Below, one piece after another: positions 43,848 to 52,398 of a DNA stretch of 59,505 nt; the stretch's first letter is position 1; each line of letters begins with the position of its first letter. This DNA comes from Pirellulales bacterium (GTDB lineage: Bacteria > Planctomycetota > Planctomycetia > Pirellulales > DATAWG01): NCBI GenBank assembly GCA_035939775.1, contig DASZFO010000100.1, positions 1 through 59,505 on the forward strand, in the 5' to 3' direction. The notes under the pieces were generated by a model that did no database searches, was not told the origin of the DNA, and saw only the letters and a list, made by a program, of their open reading frames with translations. Position numbers and translations under genes: made by a program.

Positions 43848-45068
43848 ATGAAAAAGACCGTCATTAAGCCGACCGCCGTGGCGGACTTGGAATCCACGAT
43901 GATCCGCGCCGTGCGGACGCGCGGCGCCACCTCGCGCGTCGAGCTGGCCCGCGACTTGTCGCTCGTCGCATCCACCGCCGGGCTGTATGTCGACCGCTTG
44001 ATCCAGCGCGGTTACCTCGTGGAATCGACGCGAACCACGCGCGGGCTCGGGCGGCCGCCCGTGCTCGTCGAGCTGAATCCGGCGGGGGGACGGTTCATTG
44101 GCCTGGACTTCGACGCCCGGCAAATGATGGTCGCCACGGTCGATTTGGCGCAGCAGCCGCAGGAGCAAATCCGCCGCAAGATTCCGGCCCGAGCGGCCGC
44201 CGACCGTGTGCTAACCATGATCGAGGACTTGCTCGACGAAGTGTTGGGCTCCCGACGGCGGGACGTGCAGGGAATCGGCCTCGGCGTGCCCGGCAAGATC
44301 GATTACCAGCGCGGCGTTTCTTTGCAGTACGATTTTATTCCCGGTTGGCAAAACATCGCGATCGGGCCGCGGATCGCCAAGCGGTTTCGCTTGCCCGTGT
44401 TCGTCGAAAACAACGTGCGCTCGATGGCCATCGGAGAATTATGGAGCGGACCGAGGCGCGGGCTGCGCGACTTGGTCTGCCTGGGGATCCGCAGTGGCAT
44501 CGGCACCGGAATCATTGCCGGCAAGAAACTGCTTGGCGGCGCGAACAACCTCGCGGGCGAAATCGGGCGGTGGGCCTGCCCCGGATTGCCGGCCGGCCGC
44601 CGCCGCGCCAGCGTCCTCCGGTCTCCCCATCGCCCGCAAGAGACGATCGAGGACGTCGCGTCGCTGACCGCCATGCTCCAGGCCACCTCGGAACAGCTCG
44701 GGCGCGGACGAAAGAGCATTTTGGGTCGGCCGGGCAACACGCCGACGGCCGGCGAACTGGTGGCTGCCGCCAACGAGGACGACGAATTGGCGCTGGCAAT
44801 CATTCGCGAGGCCGCCCAGATCCACGGCTGGATCGTGCATCAATTGACCCTGCTCTTGGATCCCGAGAGAGTTTTCATCGCCGGACCGCTGATCGAGGCC
44901 AGGAACTATATCGAGACCGTGCGCCGCGCCGCGATCAAGCTGGGCAGCACCGTTCGAGAGGACGGCGCCGCCTTGGGGACGCGAATCGTGGCTTCCACGT
45001 TAGGGCCCTTTGGCGGCGCGCTGGGCGCCGCGGCCCTGGCATTTCATCATTGGACGCCGCGGCGGTAA
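43848..45068 (+). CDS. ROK-family transcriptional regulator
   Basis: The 406-residue protein begins with a winged helix-turn-helix of MarR-like shape (residues about 12-75; SRVELARDLSLVASTAGLYVDRLIQRG). A ROK domain follows (about 85-400) with the sugar-kinase-like phosphate motif FIGLDFDARQMMVATVDL, GIGLGVPGKID and the segment VENNVRSMAIGELWSG. The usual ROK zinc motif CxCGxxGCxE is missing: the corresponding segment reads GRWACPGLPAGRRRA. Regulators of this kind (NagC, XylR, Mlc) bind DNA and respond to sugars. It is divergent from the Gfo/Idh/MocA-MFS unit and is followed 13 bp later by the aldo/keto reductase. Confidence 0.9.
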   Translation: MKKTVIKPTAVADLESTMIRAVRTRGATSRVELARDLSLVASTAGLYVDRLIQRGYLVESTRTTRGLGRPPVLVELNPAGGRFIGLDFDARQMMVATVDLAQQPQEQIRRKIPARAAADRVLTMIEDLLDEVLGSRRRDVQGIGLGVPGKIDYQRGVSLQYDFIPGWQNIAIGPRIAKRFRLPVFVENNVRSMAIGELWSGPRRGLRDLVCLGIRSGIGTGIIAGKKLLGGANNLAGEIGRWACPGLPAGRRRASVLRSPHRPQETIEDVASLTAMLQATSEQLGRGRKSILGRPGNTPTAGELVAAANEDDELALAIIREAAQIHGWIVHQLTLLLDPERVFIAGPLIEARNYIETVRRAAIKLGSTVREDGAALGTRIVASTLGPFGGALGAAALAFHHWTPRR

Positions 45069-45081
45069 GCCCGTCTTTCAA

Positions 45082-46065
45082 ATGGCCACAGACTGCATTC
45101 GATCGCCGAACGGGACCACGCTGCCCGCAGTCGGCTTCGGGCTTTGGAAAATCGAGCGCCCCGCCGCCGCGGGCTTGGTGCGCGAAGCGATTCGCGCCGG
45201 TTATCGTCATTTCGATAGCGCCTGCGATTACGGCAACGAATCGGAGGTTGGCGAGGGTTTGGCCACCGCGGTGGAAACGGGCTTGTGCCGTCGCGACGAT
45301 CTGTGGATCACGTCGAAACTATGGAACAACTTTCATCGCCGCGAGCGCGTGCGGCCGGCGCTCGAGCGAACGCTCCGCGATTTGCGGCTGGAATACCTCG
45401 ATCTCTACTTGATCCACTTTCCCATTGCGCTCGAGTATGTGCCGCCGGAAGTGCGCTACCCACCGGGCTGGTTTGGCGATCCGGACGCCGCGCAGCCGCG
45501 GATGGCGCCCGCTCGCGTTCCCCTGGCCGAAACGTGGCAGGGAATGGAAGACGTGCTGAAGGCCGGGTTGGTCCGCAAGATCGGGGTCTGCAATTACAAT
45601 TGCGCCTTGCTTCGCGACCTGCTGGCCTATGCGTCGATTCGGCCTGCCGTGTTGCAGGTCGAATTGCACCCCTTCCTGGCACAGGAAAAGCTGCTGCGGT
45701 TTTGCCGAGAGGAAGGGATCATCGTCACCGGGTTCTCGCCGCTCGGCGCAGCGTCGTACGTGTCGATCGGCATGGCGACGGCGCGCGACTCGGTCCTCGA
45801 GCAACCGGCGGTCGTTGACGCGGCGCGGCGGCACGGCAAGACCCCGGCCCAAATCGTCTTGCGGTGGGGAGTTCAACGCGGCACGGCAGTGGTTCCCAAG
45901 ACGTCGCGGATCGAGCGATTGGCCGAGAACCTCGCGTTGTTCGATTTCGAGTTGTCGGCCGATGAGATGCAGACGGTCGGCGCGCTCGATCGCGGCCGAC
46001 GGTTCAACGATCCGGGTGTGTTCGGCGAAGCTGCCTTTCACACGTTCATGCCAATTTACGATTAG
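45082..46065 (+). CDS. Aldo/keto reductase
   Basis: I chose the ATG at 45082 (MATDCIRSPNGTTLPAVGFG, 327 aa), which sits 13 bp after the ROK stop; the open frame overlaps the ROK gene. The catalytic tetrad of the superfamily is visible: D45 and Y50 (FDSACDYGNE), K79 (ITSKLWN) and H112 (LIHFPI). The NADPH-binding end has VVPKTSRIERLAENL. The family reduces aldehydes and ketoses to alcohols in the cytoplasm, and this sequence is closest in shape to xylose or aldose reductases. It probably shares a transcript with the ROK regulator, which fits a role in sugar/polyol conversion. Confidence 0.94.
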   Translation: MATDCIRSPNGTTLPAVGFGLWKIERPAAAGLVREAIRAGYRHFDSACDYGNESEVGEGLATAVETGLCRRDDLWITSKLWNNFHRRERVRPALERTLRDLRLEYLDLYLIHFPIALEYVPPEVRYPPGWFGDPDAAQPRMAPARVPLAETWQGMEDVLKAGLVRKIGVCNYNCALLRDLLAYASIRPAVLQVELHPFLAQEKLLRFCREEGIIVTGFSPLGAASYVSIGMATARDSVLEQPAVVDAARRHGKTPAQIVLRWGVQRGTAVVPKTSRIERLAENLALFDFELSADEMQTVGALDRGRRFNDPGVFGEAAFHTFMPIYD

Positions 46066-46068
46066 GTG

Positions 46069-46165
46069 CGCCTCACAAAACCGCCGGGGACTGTCCCCAT
46101 TTTGCGCAGTCCGCGAAGCAAAACTGGGGACTGTCCGCTTCTCCCAGGCGGTTTTGTGAGACGCT
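46069..46165. repeat. GGGGACTGTCCCC palindromic element, copy 7
   Basis: GCGCCTCACAAAACCGCC on the left pairs with GGCGGTTTTGTGAGACGC on the right. Two GGGGACTGTCC motifs lie inside. The ends differ from the GCCTATCCGA type and match the short copy at 1006-1058. Confidence 0.9.
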
Positions 46166-46191
46166 CAAAGGTTATTTCGATGAGGAGTTCG

Positions 46192-47175
46192 ATGATCCGA
46201 AGCGCTTTGCAGGTTGCTCCCGTCGCGGTCGCCGGCCAGCAGTCTTACGATGGCGATCCGTTTCCGCAGGTGCTCGAATGCCAGACGCCCGGCATCGACT
46301 TGGAGACCGCCGCGCAGTGGGTGACCGAGCGGAGCGAGCAACTGATCGGCGACGCCGAGCGCTACGGCGCCGTCCTCTTTCGCGGCTTTCCCTTGCGGAC
46401 CGCCGAGCAATTCGATCGCTTCGTGACGGCCTTCGGCTTGCCGGCCTTCACTTATGAAGATTCGCTCTCGAATGCCGTGCGCGTCAACCGCACGCCACGC
46501 GTGTTCACGGCCAATGAGGCGCCCCCGACGGCCGAGATTTTCTTCCACCATGAAATGGCCCAGACGCCCTACTATCCCAGCAAGTTGTTCTTTTTCTGCG
46601 AGCATCCGGCCGATTTCGGCGGGGCGACGCCATTGCTCCGATCCGACGTTCTCTGGCAGCGCCTCGCGCAGAGTTGCCCTCATTTCGCCGACGACTGCGC
46701 GGCGAAAGGGCTGCGTTATACGAACGTGATGCCGGGTGCGAGCGATCTGGCCTCGGGCATGGGCCGAAGCTGGCAAAACACGCTCAAGGCCGCGACGCCG
46801 GAGGCCGCCGAACAGCGGCTTCGCGGCTTGGGTTACTCTTGGGAATGGTTGCCCGACGGTTCGCTGAAAGCGACCACGCCGGTGCTGCCGGCGGTGTACG
46901 ATCCGCCCGCGGGACGACGCACATTTTTTAACCAATTGATCGCGGCTTTCCGCGGCTGGAAAGATGCCCGGAACGATCCGTCGAAAGCCGTCGCCTTTGG
47001 CGACGGTGCCCCGATCGATCGCGACGCGATGAAGGTCGTGATCCAACTCTCGGAAGAGTTGGCGATCGACGTCCCCTGGCAAACGGGCGACGTCGCGCTG
47101 GTCGACAACTTCCTCACGATGCACGCCCGCCGCCCCTTCGCCGGCACGCGCAAGATCCTCGCCGCGATGGTCTGA
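46192..47175 (+). CDS. TauD/TfdA-like Fe(II)/2-oxoglutarate dioxygenase
   Basis: I chose the ATG at 46192 (MIRSALQVAP, 327 aa) because GAGGAG lies just upstream; 46180 is possible too, and the open frame continues through the palindromic element. The family's iron-binding facial triad is HxE...H: FFHHEMAQ at 118-125 and a distal FLTMHARRPF, with the 2-oxoglutarate-binding arginine in GTRKI. The shape resembles SyrP/TauD-type hydroxylases, which oxidise amino acids or sulfonates. The substrate cannot be told. It is downstream of the aldo/keto reductase, with an intervening hairpin element that may end the upstream transcript. Confidence 0.9.
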   Translation: MIRSALQVAPVAVAGQQSYDGDPFPQVLECQTPGIDLETAAQWVTERSEQLIGDAERYGAVLFRGFPLRTAEQFDRFVTAFGLPAFTYEDSLSNAVRVNRTPRVFTANEAPPTAEIFFHHEMAQTPYYPSKLFFFCEHPADFGGATPLLRSDVLWQRLAQSCPHFADDCAAKGLRYTNVMPGASDLASGMGRSWQNTLKAATPEAAEQRLRGLGYSWEWLPDGSLKATTPVLPAVYDPPAGRRTFFNQLIAAFRGWKDARNDPSKAVAFGDGAPIDRDAMKVVIQLSEELAIDVPWQTGDVALVDNFLTMHARRPFAGTRKILAAMV

Positions 47176-47213
47176 GCGGGCCGGAAGGCAGTGGGCATGA
47201 AGCAGTGGGCGGG

Positions 47214-47245
47214 GTGGCACTGGCCAGCGCAGCCGGCCAGTGCCG
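47214..47245. repeat. CACTGGCC...GGCCAGTG palindrome, copy 1
   Basis: GTGGCACTGGCC, a short loop AGCGCAGCC and GGCCAGTGCC form a hairpin. Related copies are at 47324, 53248 and 53513. Confidence 0.85.
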
Positions 47246-47323
47246 AGCCCGACCTCAGCGCTGACCTGATGAATCGCCCTGCCTCGATGGGCGATGGGCG
47301 AGACGTAGATTGATTGGCACTCC

Positions 47324-47355
47324 AGCACTGGCCGACGTTGCTGGCCAGTGCCACA
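47324..47355. repeat. CACTGGCC...GGCCAGTG palindrome, copy 2
   Basis: AGCACTGGCC, a GACGTTGCT loop and GGCCAGTGCC form the same hairpin in the opposite orientation. It precedes the LRR gene by about 50 bp. Confidence 0.85.
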
Positions 47356-47403
47356 CAGCCGCTAACCTTGCAACGGCTGGCCACGGTCGGCGACAATGCG
47401 TTA

Positions 47404-48567
47404 ATGCAAACCGAGCCGCAAAAGGCTGCCCCGCTGAAGCACAAGCGTCGCTGGCTTCAATTCAGCCTCCGCTCGCTGCTGATCTTTACGCTCGTTTGCG
47501 CGGTCGTGTCCGCTTGGTTGGGGAGCAAGATCGAGCAGAAACGCAAGGAGCGGGAAGCGGTCGAGGCGATTGTCAAATTGGGTGGCAGCGTTCGGTACGA
47601 CTACGAGGACGGAACCAGCAAGCAACCACCCGGACCATACTGGCTGCGAAACCTATTCGGGGAGAATATCTTCAGCGAAGTCGTTGAGGTGAATCTGCGG
47701 GCCGCCAGCAACGTCACGGACGCCGATCTGAAGTACCTCAAAGGGTTCGCTCATCTCCAAAGTCTGAACCTAACGGGGGCCAAAATCACCGACGCGGGAT
47801 TAGTGAACCTCGAAGGATTGACCGAGTTGCAAGATCTAGTCCTTTATAAAACCAACGTCACTGATGACGGATTGGTTCACTTCAAAGGGTTGGCGCAACT
47901 TGAATCATTGAATCTGGAAGGTACTAACGTCAGCGATGTCGGACTGAAAGAACTGAAGGGGTTCACCCGACTTCACGAGCTAATTCTAGATCGCACCAAG
48001 ATTACCGACGCCGGACTCGTAAACATCAAACCGTTGACCCAGCTAAAAAACCTTTATTTGAGCAAGACCCGAATCACCAACGCCGGATTGGAAAACCTCG
48101 ATGGGTTGAGTCAACTTGTCGTGCTGGACCTTTGTTACACCAATACAACCGACGCTGGGCTGGCAAAACTCAAAGGGCTGGACAAACTTCGCGGCCTGTT
48201 CCTCAACGGAACCAAATTCGGCGACGTTGGAATGAACGATCTCAAGGAGTTCCACCGTCTCACGATGCTGCTTCTGGACGACAATGAAATCACCGACGCC
48301 GGACTGGCATTTCTCAAAGGGTTTTCGAGTCTCCGGGTGCTGTACATCGGCAAAACCAAAGTCACCGATGCCGGATTGAATCATCTCAATAATCTGACGC
48401 AGCTCCGTAGGCTCGATCTGCATGACACGAACATCACCGACGCCGGATTGGCAAACCTCAAAACCCTAACGCAACTCGTTTTTCTCGACCTGCAGCACAC
48501 GAACGTCACCGACGCCGGCGTGAAAGACCTTCAGAAGGCATTGCCGAGTTGTCAGATCAAGCACTGA
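47404..48567 (+). CDS. Membrane-anchored leucine-rich-repeat protein, paralog 2
   Basis: I chose the ATG at 47404 (MQTEPQKAAPLKHKRRWLQF, 387 aa), matching the paralog at 37844. A basic motif KHKRRWLQFSLRS is followed by one transmembrane helix (LLIFTLVCAVVSAWLG), a short polar segment and about eleven 24-residue leucine-rich repeats (LQSLNLTGAKITDAGLVNL and similar). It is longer than paralog 1 by about five repeats. The repeats probably face the periplasm. The family of planctomycete LRR proteins is large and its function is not known. Confidence 0.88.
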   Translation: MQTEPQKAAPLKHKRRWLQFSLRSLLIFTLVCAVVSAWLGSKIEQKRKEREAVEAIVKLGGSVRYDYEDGTSKQPPGPYWLRNLFGENIFSEVVEVNLRAASNVTDADLKYLKGFAHLQSLNLTGAKITDAGLVNLEGLTELQDLVLYKTNVTDDGLVHFKGLAQLESLNLEGTNVSDVGLKELKGFTRLHELILDRTKITDAGLVNIKPLTQLKNLYLSKTRITNAGLENLDGLSQLVVLDLCYTNTTDAGLAKLKGLDKLRGLFLNGTKFGDVGMNDLKEFHRLTMLLLDDNEITDAGLAFLKGFSSLRVLYIGKTKVTDAGLNHLNNLTQLRRLDLHDTNITDAGLANLKTLTQLVFLDLQHTNVTDAGVKDLQKALPSCQIKH

Positions 48568-48810
48568 GAATCGACGCGCCCGGCGTCCGGCCGTGGCAAG
48601 CGACCGCAGGAGGCATTCGATTTCCATTTCCCTTGATTTCGAGCAAGTGCCGCATTATCATCCGGGAGAAGTCGTTGAATTGGCAAGCGCGGACTTCACG
48701 GCAGGAAGATGCGGGCATTTCGGTCGAGGCATCGTGCCGCTCCAGGGCGAGATTCAATACGCGATTGGGAGAGGGCGACCGTCCTGTATTGCCCCGAGGA
48801 CTTGGCAAGA
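48568..48810. other. Intergenic region before the lipoprotein
   Basis: About 240 bp without a supported gene. Frames crossing it lead into the lipoprotein start and show no family features. Confidence 0.4.
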
Positions 48811-49269
48811 ATGGGAAAGTCCCAGGCGGTGTCGAAACTGATTCTTTTGTTGTTCGCGGTTTTGCCGCTGATCGTCACGGCGGGTTGCGGCCGCGGCGAT
48901 GCGAATCTGCCGCCGCGGGCGAAGGTCACTGGCTTGGTCACGCTCGACGGCCGGCCGCTGGCGACTGGCATGGTGATGTTCGTGCCCGACGCGGACCGGC
49001 AAACGAACGGTCCTCCGGCAGTCGGCGGCATCGACGCGACTGGGCACTACGAACTCACGACCGACCGTCAGTCCTCCGGCGATGGAGCGATTATCGGTTT
49101 CCATCGCGTGCGGATCGTGGCCAGTGAGAAGCCGCGCAATTCCATGCAGAGCATGTCTCCTTCGCTGATCCCGCTCAAGTACAACGACGAGGCGAAATCC
49201 GGTCTCGCGTTTGAGGTGAAGGCCAACCGGGAAAATGTGTTCGACTTAAAGTTGTCGGCCGAGCCCTAA
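48811..49269 (+). CDS. Small lipoprotein with a transthyretin-like/carboxypeptidase-regulatory-like domain
   Basis: I chose the ATG at 48811 (MGKSQAVSKLILLLF, 152 aa) because it begins a lipoprotein signal peptide with the lipobox TAGC (C near residue 25). The mature part (KVTGLVTLDGRPLATGMVMFVPD, GIDATGHYEL) is the beta-sandwich seen in many planctomycete lipoproteins. It ends 1 bp before the DUF1559 gene starts, a pairing frequent in planctomycetes. It is probably anchored in a membrane and exposed to the periplasm. Its partner is likely the DUF1559 protein. Confidence 0.88.
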   Translation: MGKSQAVSKLILLLFAVLPLIVTAGCGRGDANLPPRAKVTGLVTLDGRPLATGMVMFVPDADRQTNGPPAVGGIDATGHYELTTDRQSSGDGAIIGFHRVRIVASEKPRNSMQSMSPSLIPLKYNDEAKSGLAFEVKANRENVFDLKLSAEP

Positions 49270-49270
49270 A

Positions 49271-50371
49271 ATGACTGCGAATTCTAATCCGCGTCAGAGC
49301 AATTGCAGGCGAAAGCCGCGTTGGCCGAGGGTTTGTCGTTGTTGCCTCGGCCATTTGTTTCGCGTGCCACGGCGTGCGCCGATCGCCGCGTGCGGCGCGT
49401 CCGGCGAGGCAATCGACGAAGAGTTCGCGGCGGACGGCCTCGCGGCGCGGCGGTCCGCCTTCACATTGGTCGAACTCCTGGTGGTGATCGCGATCATCGG
49501 GATTTTGATCGGTCTCTTGTTGCCGGCGGTGCAGGCGGCCCGGGAAGCGGCGCGGCGCACCGGGTGCCTGAACCACCTCAAGCAACTCGCGCTGGCCATG
49601 CAGAATTATCATACCCAATTCACGCGGTTCCCCGCCGGCGAGACGCATGGCGGCTACTGGCATTGTGACTGGGACGGCCAAATCGGGATGTGGATGACAT
49701 GCGTGCTGCCGTTTGCCGAGGAGCTGCCCTCGTATAGCATGTTGGACTTCAGAGCCCATCCGCAATGGACGTCACAGAACAACCAGACCGTGATGAAAAA
49801 ACTGTTCCCGATTTTCCTTTGTCCGAGCGATCCCTACACGGGTTTGACCACGCCGTGGGGACCGCCGGGCGACACCAACGTCGCCCGCATCTGTCATTAT
49901 TTCGGCGTGGCCGGCTCCAGCGAATTCAGCGCGATGCCTCATCCCAACGGCGCCGTGAATTACGTCGGCGGGGTTCCCTATGGCCATTGCAACGCGAACG
50001 ACGGCATCTTCTTCAACGACTCGAGCACACGGATCCGCGACATTCGCGACGGCACCAGCAAGACGGCGATGTTCTTCGAAAGCTGGGGGCGTATCTGGGC
50101 CGATCATGTCGCCCCGAGCAATCCCCCCCCGGGTTACCCCGACTTCGAATCGAGCCGCGGCATGAATTTGCACACCGTGGTGTATCTCGATTGGACGCCC
50201 AACAGCAACCACACCAATCCTTGGAAGACCAACAGCTTTCATCGCGGCGGCGTCCATGCGGCGATGGCCGACGGATCGGTTCGCTTCGTGTCGGACTTGA
50301 TCGATCTGCGGATCATGAAGGGATTGGCCACGATTCGCGGCGGCGAAACGATCGATGTCACGAAGTTCTGA
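49271..50371 (+). CDS. DUF1559 family pseudopilin-like protein
   Basis: The 366-residue protein has a type IV prepilin-like N-methylation region at about residues 60-95 (RSAFTLVELLVVIAIIG, then LLLPAVQAAREAARR). The DUF1559 body follows with CPSDPYTG, and the C-terminal signature GGVHAAMADGSVRFVSDLI. The residue before F is A instead of the usual G, and the leader before the cleavage site is unusually long (about 60 residues, with CRRK and CRCC clusters); a GTG at 49364 could shorten it. These proteins are abundant in planctomycetes and probably form or decorate surface pili. Confidence 0.93.
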   Translation: MTANSNPRQSNCRRKPRWPRVCRCCLGHLFRVPRRAPIAACGASGEAIDEEFAADGLAARRSAFTLVELLVVIAIIGILIGLLLPAVQAAREAARRTGCLNHLKQLALAMQNYHTQFTRFPAGETHGGYWHCDWDGQIGMWMTCVLPFAEELPSYSMLDFRAHPQWTSQNNQTVMKKLFPIFLCPSDPYTGLTTPWGPPGDTNVARICHYFGVAGSSEFSAMPHPNGAVNYVGGVPYGHCNANDGIFFNDSSTRIRDIRDGTSKTAMFFESWGRIWADHVAPSNPPPGYPDFESSRGMNLHTVVYLDWTPNSNHTNPWKTNSFHRGGVHAAMADGSVRFVSDLIDLRIMKGLATIRGGETIDVTKF

Positions 50372-50516
50372 GATGCGCGGCCGGGCGGGGGACTCGCGCC
50401 GCAACGTAAAGCGCCCGCGTTTAGCGGCTCAGCCAAATCAACGGCCAGTGCCGCTGAGTCACGACGATAGCCGCGTTGCCGCCGAAACATTCAACGAGCT
50501 AAGATGTAGTCTGCAG
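50372..50516. other. Convergent intergenic region
   Basis: About 145 bp between convergent genes. It contains a half copy of the GGCCAGTGCC motif near 50441 and no gene. Confidence 0.4.
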
Positions 50517-51041
50517 TCACGCAAACACCCAAGTCGGATCGTCCGCCGTGTTGAAATACACGGTCGGCACGGCGACGTTGAGCAGCCGCAGATAGAGGCA
50601 GAGCTGGGCGCGATGGTGAATCAAATGGTTCACGCACCAGACACGGTAGACCAACGCCCGCGGGCGAGTCACCATCACCTGCTCGCCGTTGCGCATCGTC
50701 CAGGGTTGATTGAGCGTCGCCGCGTCAAACCGCGCCACCGCCTCGCGCAGCGCGGCAACGTTCCGATCGAACCGCCCCAGCAATTCCTGGCGATCCTTCA
50801 ACACCGCGGGCGGTCGCGGGGCGTTGGCGGCGTCGAGTTCGTCTTGGGCGATCGCGACGCGCGTCCAGTCGGGCAGGTCCGCAACATGCAGCGCGAGTTG
50901 GCCCAGGCTCATCGACTTTTCGTGCGGCTTCCAATCGTAGCGGTCCTCCGGTAGCCGCTCCAGCACAGGCCGAGTTGCATCCAGCTCGCGATCGAGATCG
51001 TAGAATGCGATTTGCTTCGGTGACAATGACGGCTCATTCAT
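50517..51041 (-). CDS. DinB-like metal-binding protein
   Basis: The 174-residue protein fits the DinB/YfiT four-helix bundle. The metal-binding histidines are visible: H52 (LALHVADLPDW) and H139/H143 (VNHLIHHRAQL). Other members are thiol-S-transferases or damage-induced proteins of unknown substrate. The ATG at 51041 overlaps the stop of the Clp-N gene as ATGA, so the two genes are translationally coupled. It is likely cytoplasmic. Confidence 0.9.
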   Translation of the reverse strand: MNEPSLSPKQIAFYDLDRELDATRPVLERLPEDRYDWKPHEKSMSLGQLALHVADLPDWTRVAIAQDELDAANAPRPPAVLKDRQELLGRFDRNVAALREAVARFDAATLNQPWTMRNGEQVMVTRPRALVYRVWCVNHLIHHRAQLCLYLRLLNVAVPTVYFNTADDPTWVFA

Positions 51042-51910
51042 TGGGTTTCTCCTTGATTTTTTAGCAACTCCGCGATGATAGGCGATATTTGCTCCCGCAA
51101 TGTGACTTGAGCATCTCTGTGCTCGGCGGCTAGTTCAAAGTTTTTGCGAAGGATTGCTTCCTCCTTGTCCATTTGCAATTGGTAAACCTGCATCGCAATG
51201 CGATGGACATCAACCCATCCAGGCGCACATTGTACGCAGACCCAAGGCGGCCGCGAAATGCCGGCAGGGGAAACCGAGCAAAGTATCGCTGTTCCTGCAT
51301 TGATTTCGTCCGTGTTTGTTTTCGAAAGATGAGTTGCCTGCCACACCACACGAACGACCCGAGGTTCTCCACACCTTGGACACATCGCAGGAAGTGGTTC
51401 GGGGGCCTTCTCCACCATATCAGGCCCGTCGGCCTTCGACGCGGATGGAGGCAATCCGCTTGTTTCTCCGCGAGCCTGAGCCAGCACATTTAGAACCTCG
51501 TTACGGACGACCTCAAGCTTCAGCCCGAGTTTCATCAATATCTGCGCGGCGACAGTTTCCTCTTCGCGGAGCAGGCCGAGGAGGAGGTGCTCAGTGCCGA
51601 CATAGCCGTGTTTCAAATTGCGGGCCTCTTCGAACGCGTATTCGATCACTTTCTTGACCCGCGGCGTTTGAGGCAACTTGCCGATCGTGACGAGGTCGGG
51701 TCCGGTTTGAACGAGTTTCGCAATCTGGCGTCGGATCACATTCGGGTCGACGACGAGGTTTTCGAACACTTTGGCAGCCGCGCCACTTCCTACGTTGACG
51801 AGGCCCAACAAAATATGCTCAGTGCCGATGTATTCGTGATTGAAGCTCCGGGCTGCGTGACTAGCGAGTTGGATCGCTTTTCTCGCCCGATCTGTGAATC
51901 GTTCGTACAC
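51038..51910 (-). CDS. Stand-alone ClpC-like N-domain protein with zinc ribbon and UVR motif
   Basis: I chose the GTG at 51910 (VYERFTDRARKAIQLASH, 290 aa), which matches the conserved ClpC start and has GGGAG about 6 nt upstream; the frame is open to 51976. Two Clp-N repeats cover about 3-75 and 80-150 (HEYIGTEHILLGLV and HGYVGTEHLLLGLL). There is no AAA+ module. A cysteine cluster (MCPRCGEP, then WVCVQCAP) suggests a zinc ribbon. A UVR-like helix (LQMDKEEAILRKNFELAAEHRDA) ends the protein. It may be an adaptor or substrate-recognition subunit for a Clp protease; that is inferred. Confidence 0.88.
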   Translation of the reverse strand: MYERFTDRARKAIQLASHAARSFNHEYIGTEHILLGLVNVGSGAAAKVFENLVVDPNVIRRQIAKLVQTGPDLVTIGKLPQTPRVKKVIEYAFEEARNLKHGYVGTEHLLLGLLREEETVAAQILMKLGLKLEVVRNEVLNVLAQARGETSGLPPSASKADGPDMVEKAPEPLPAMCPRCGEPRVVRVVWQATHLSKTNTDEINAGTAILCSVSPAGISRPPWVCVQCAPGWVDVHRIAMQVYQLQMDKEEAILRKNFELAAEHRDAQVTLREQISPIIAELLKNQGETQ

Positions 51911-52065
51911 GAATTCGCTCCCGTTGCCCGCGCCGGGGGAATTAGATTTCGGAAGAATCCTTGAACATCCCAGCATTGTAGCGGAGGAAGGCGAGAGAAT
52001 CCGCCGCGTTCAGCCTTCCGGTAGGCGCACCAGCCAGCGAAGATTGCCCGTGTGGACCCGCAAGC

Positions 52066-52257
52066 TCATCGCTTGGGATTCGGCCCCAGACGGCGCTTCA
52101 AGCAGGGAAGGCACAGCGGCCCAATCTTGGCTGCGCGGAATTTCGCCCTGGGGCGCGATAACTTGCCTTCGATTGATGGCAAGAAGCTGAGATCGAAGAG
52201 TGAGGCCGCTGCCTGCGAGTCGTCAATTTCAGTCCCGCATGACTTGCACTTGGGCAT
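52066..52257 (-). CDS. 63-residue zinc-ribbon-like protein, copy 2
   Basis: It is 53/63 identical to the protein at 2505-2696. The first pair CKSC at 4-7 is kept; the second is C49 and C52 (CLPC), so both zinc pairs remain. No known family is recognised. Together with the other copy it forms a small local gene family. Its start is the ATG on the minus strand at 52257. Confidence 0.7.
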   Translation of the reverse strand: MPKCKSCGTEIDDSQAAASLFDLSFLPSIEGKLSRPRAKFRAAKIGPLCLPCLKRRLGPNPKR

Positions 52258-52398
52258 AGATGCGTGAACGCAGTTTCAAACGGTCGGAGATGGTCCGCTT
52301 GTCGCGGCGCGACCGACTCCGATGATGCGAGCGAATAGAAGAGATGCGCCGCCCGCCATTGCAAGTATAGCTCACGAATCGCCAGACGGCTTTTCGAT

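Noticed and set aside
43848-45068. ROK sugar kinase (glucokinase) function
   Set aside because: An N-terminal winged helix is present and the zinc cysteine motif is missing, so a regulator fits better than a kinase.
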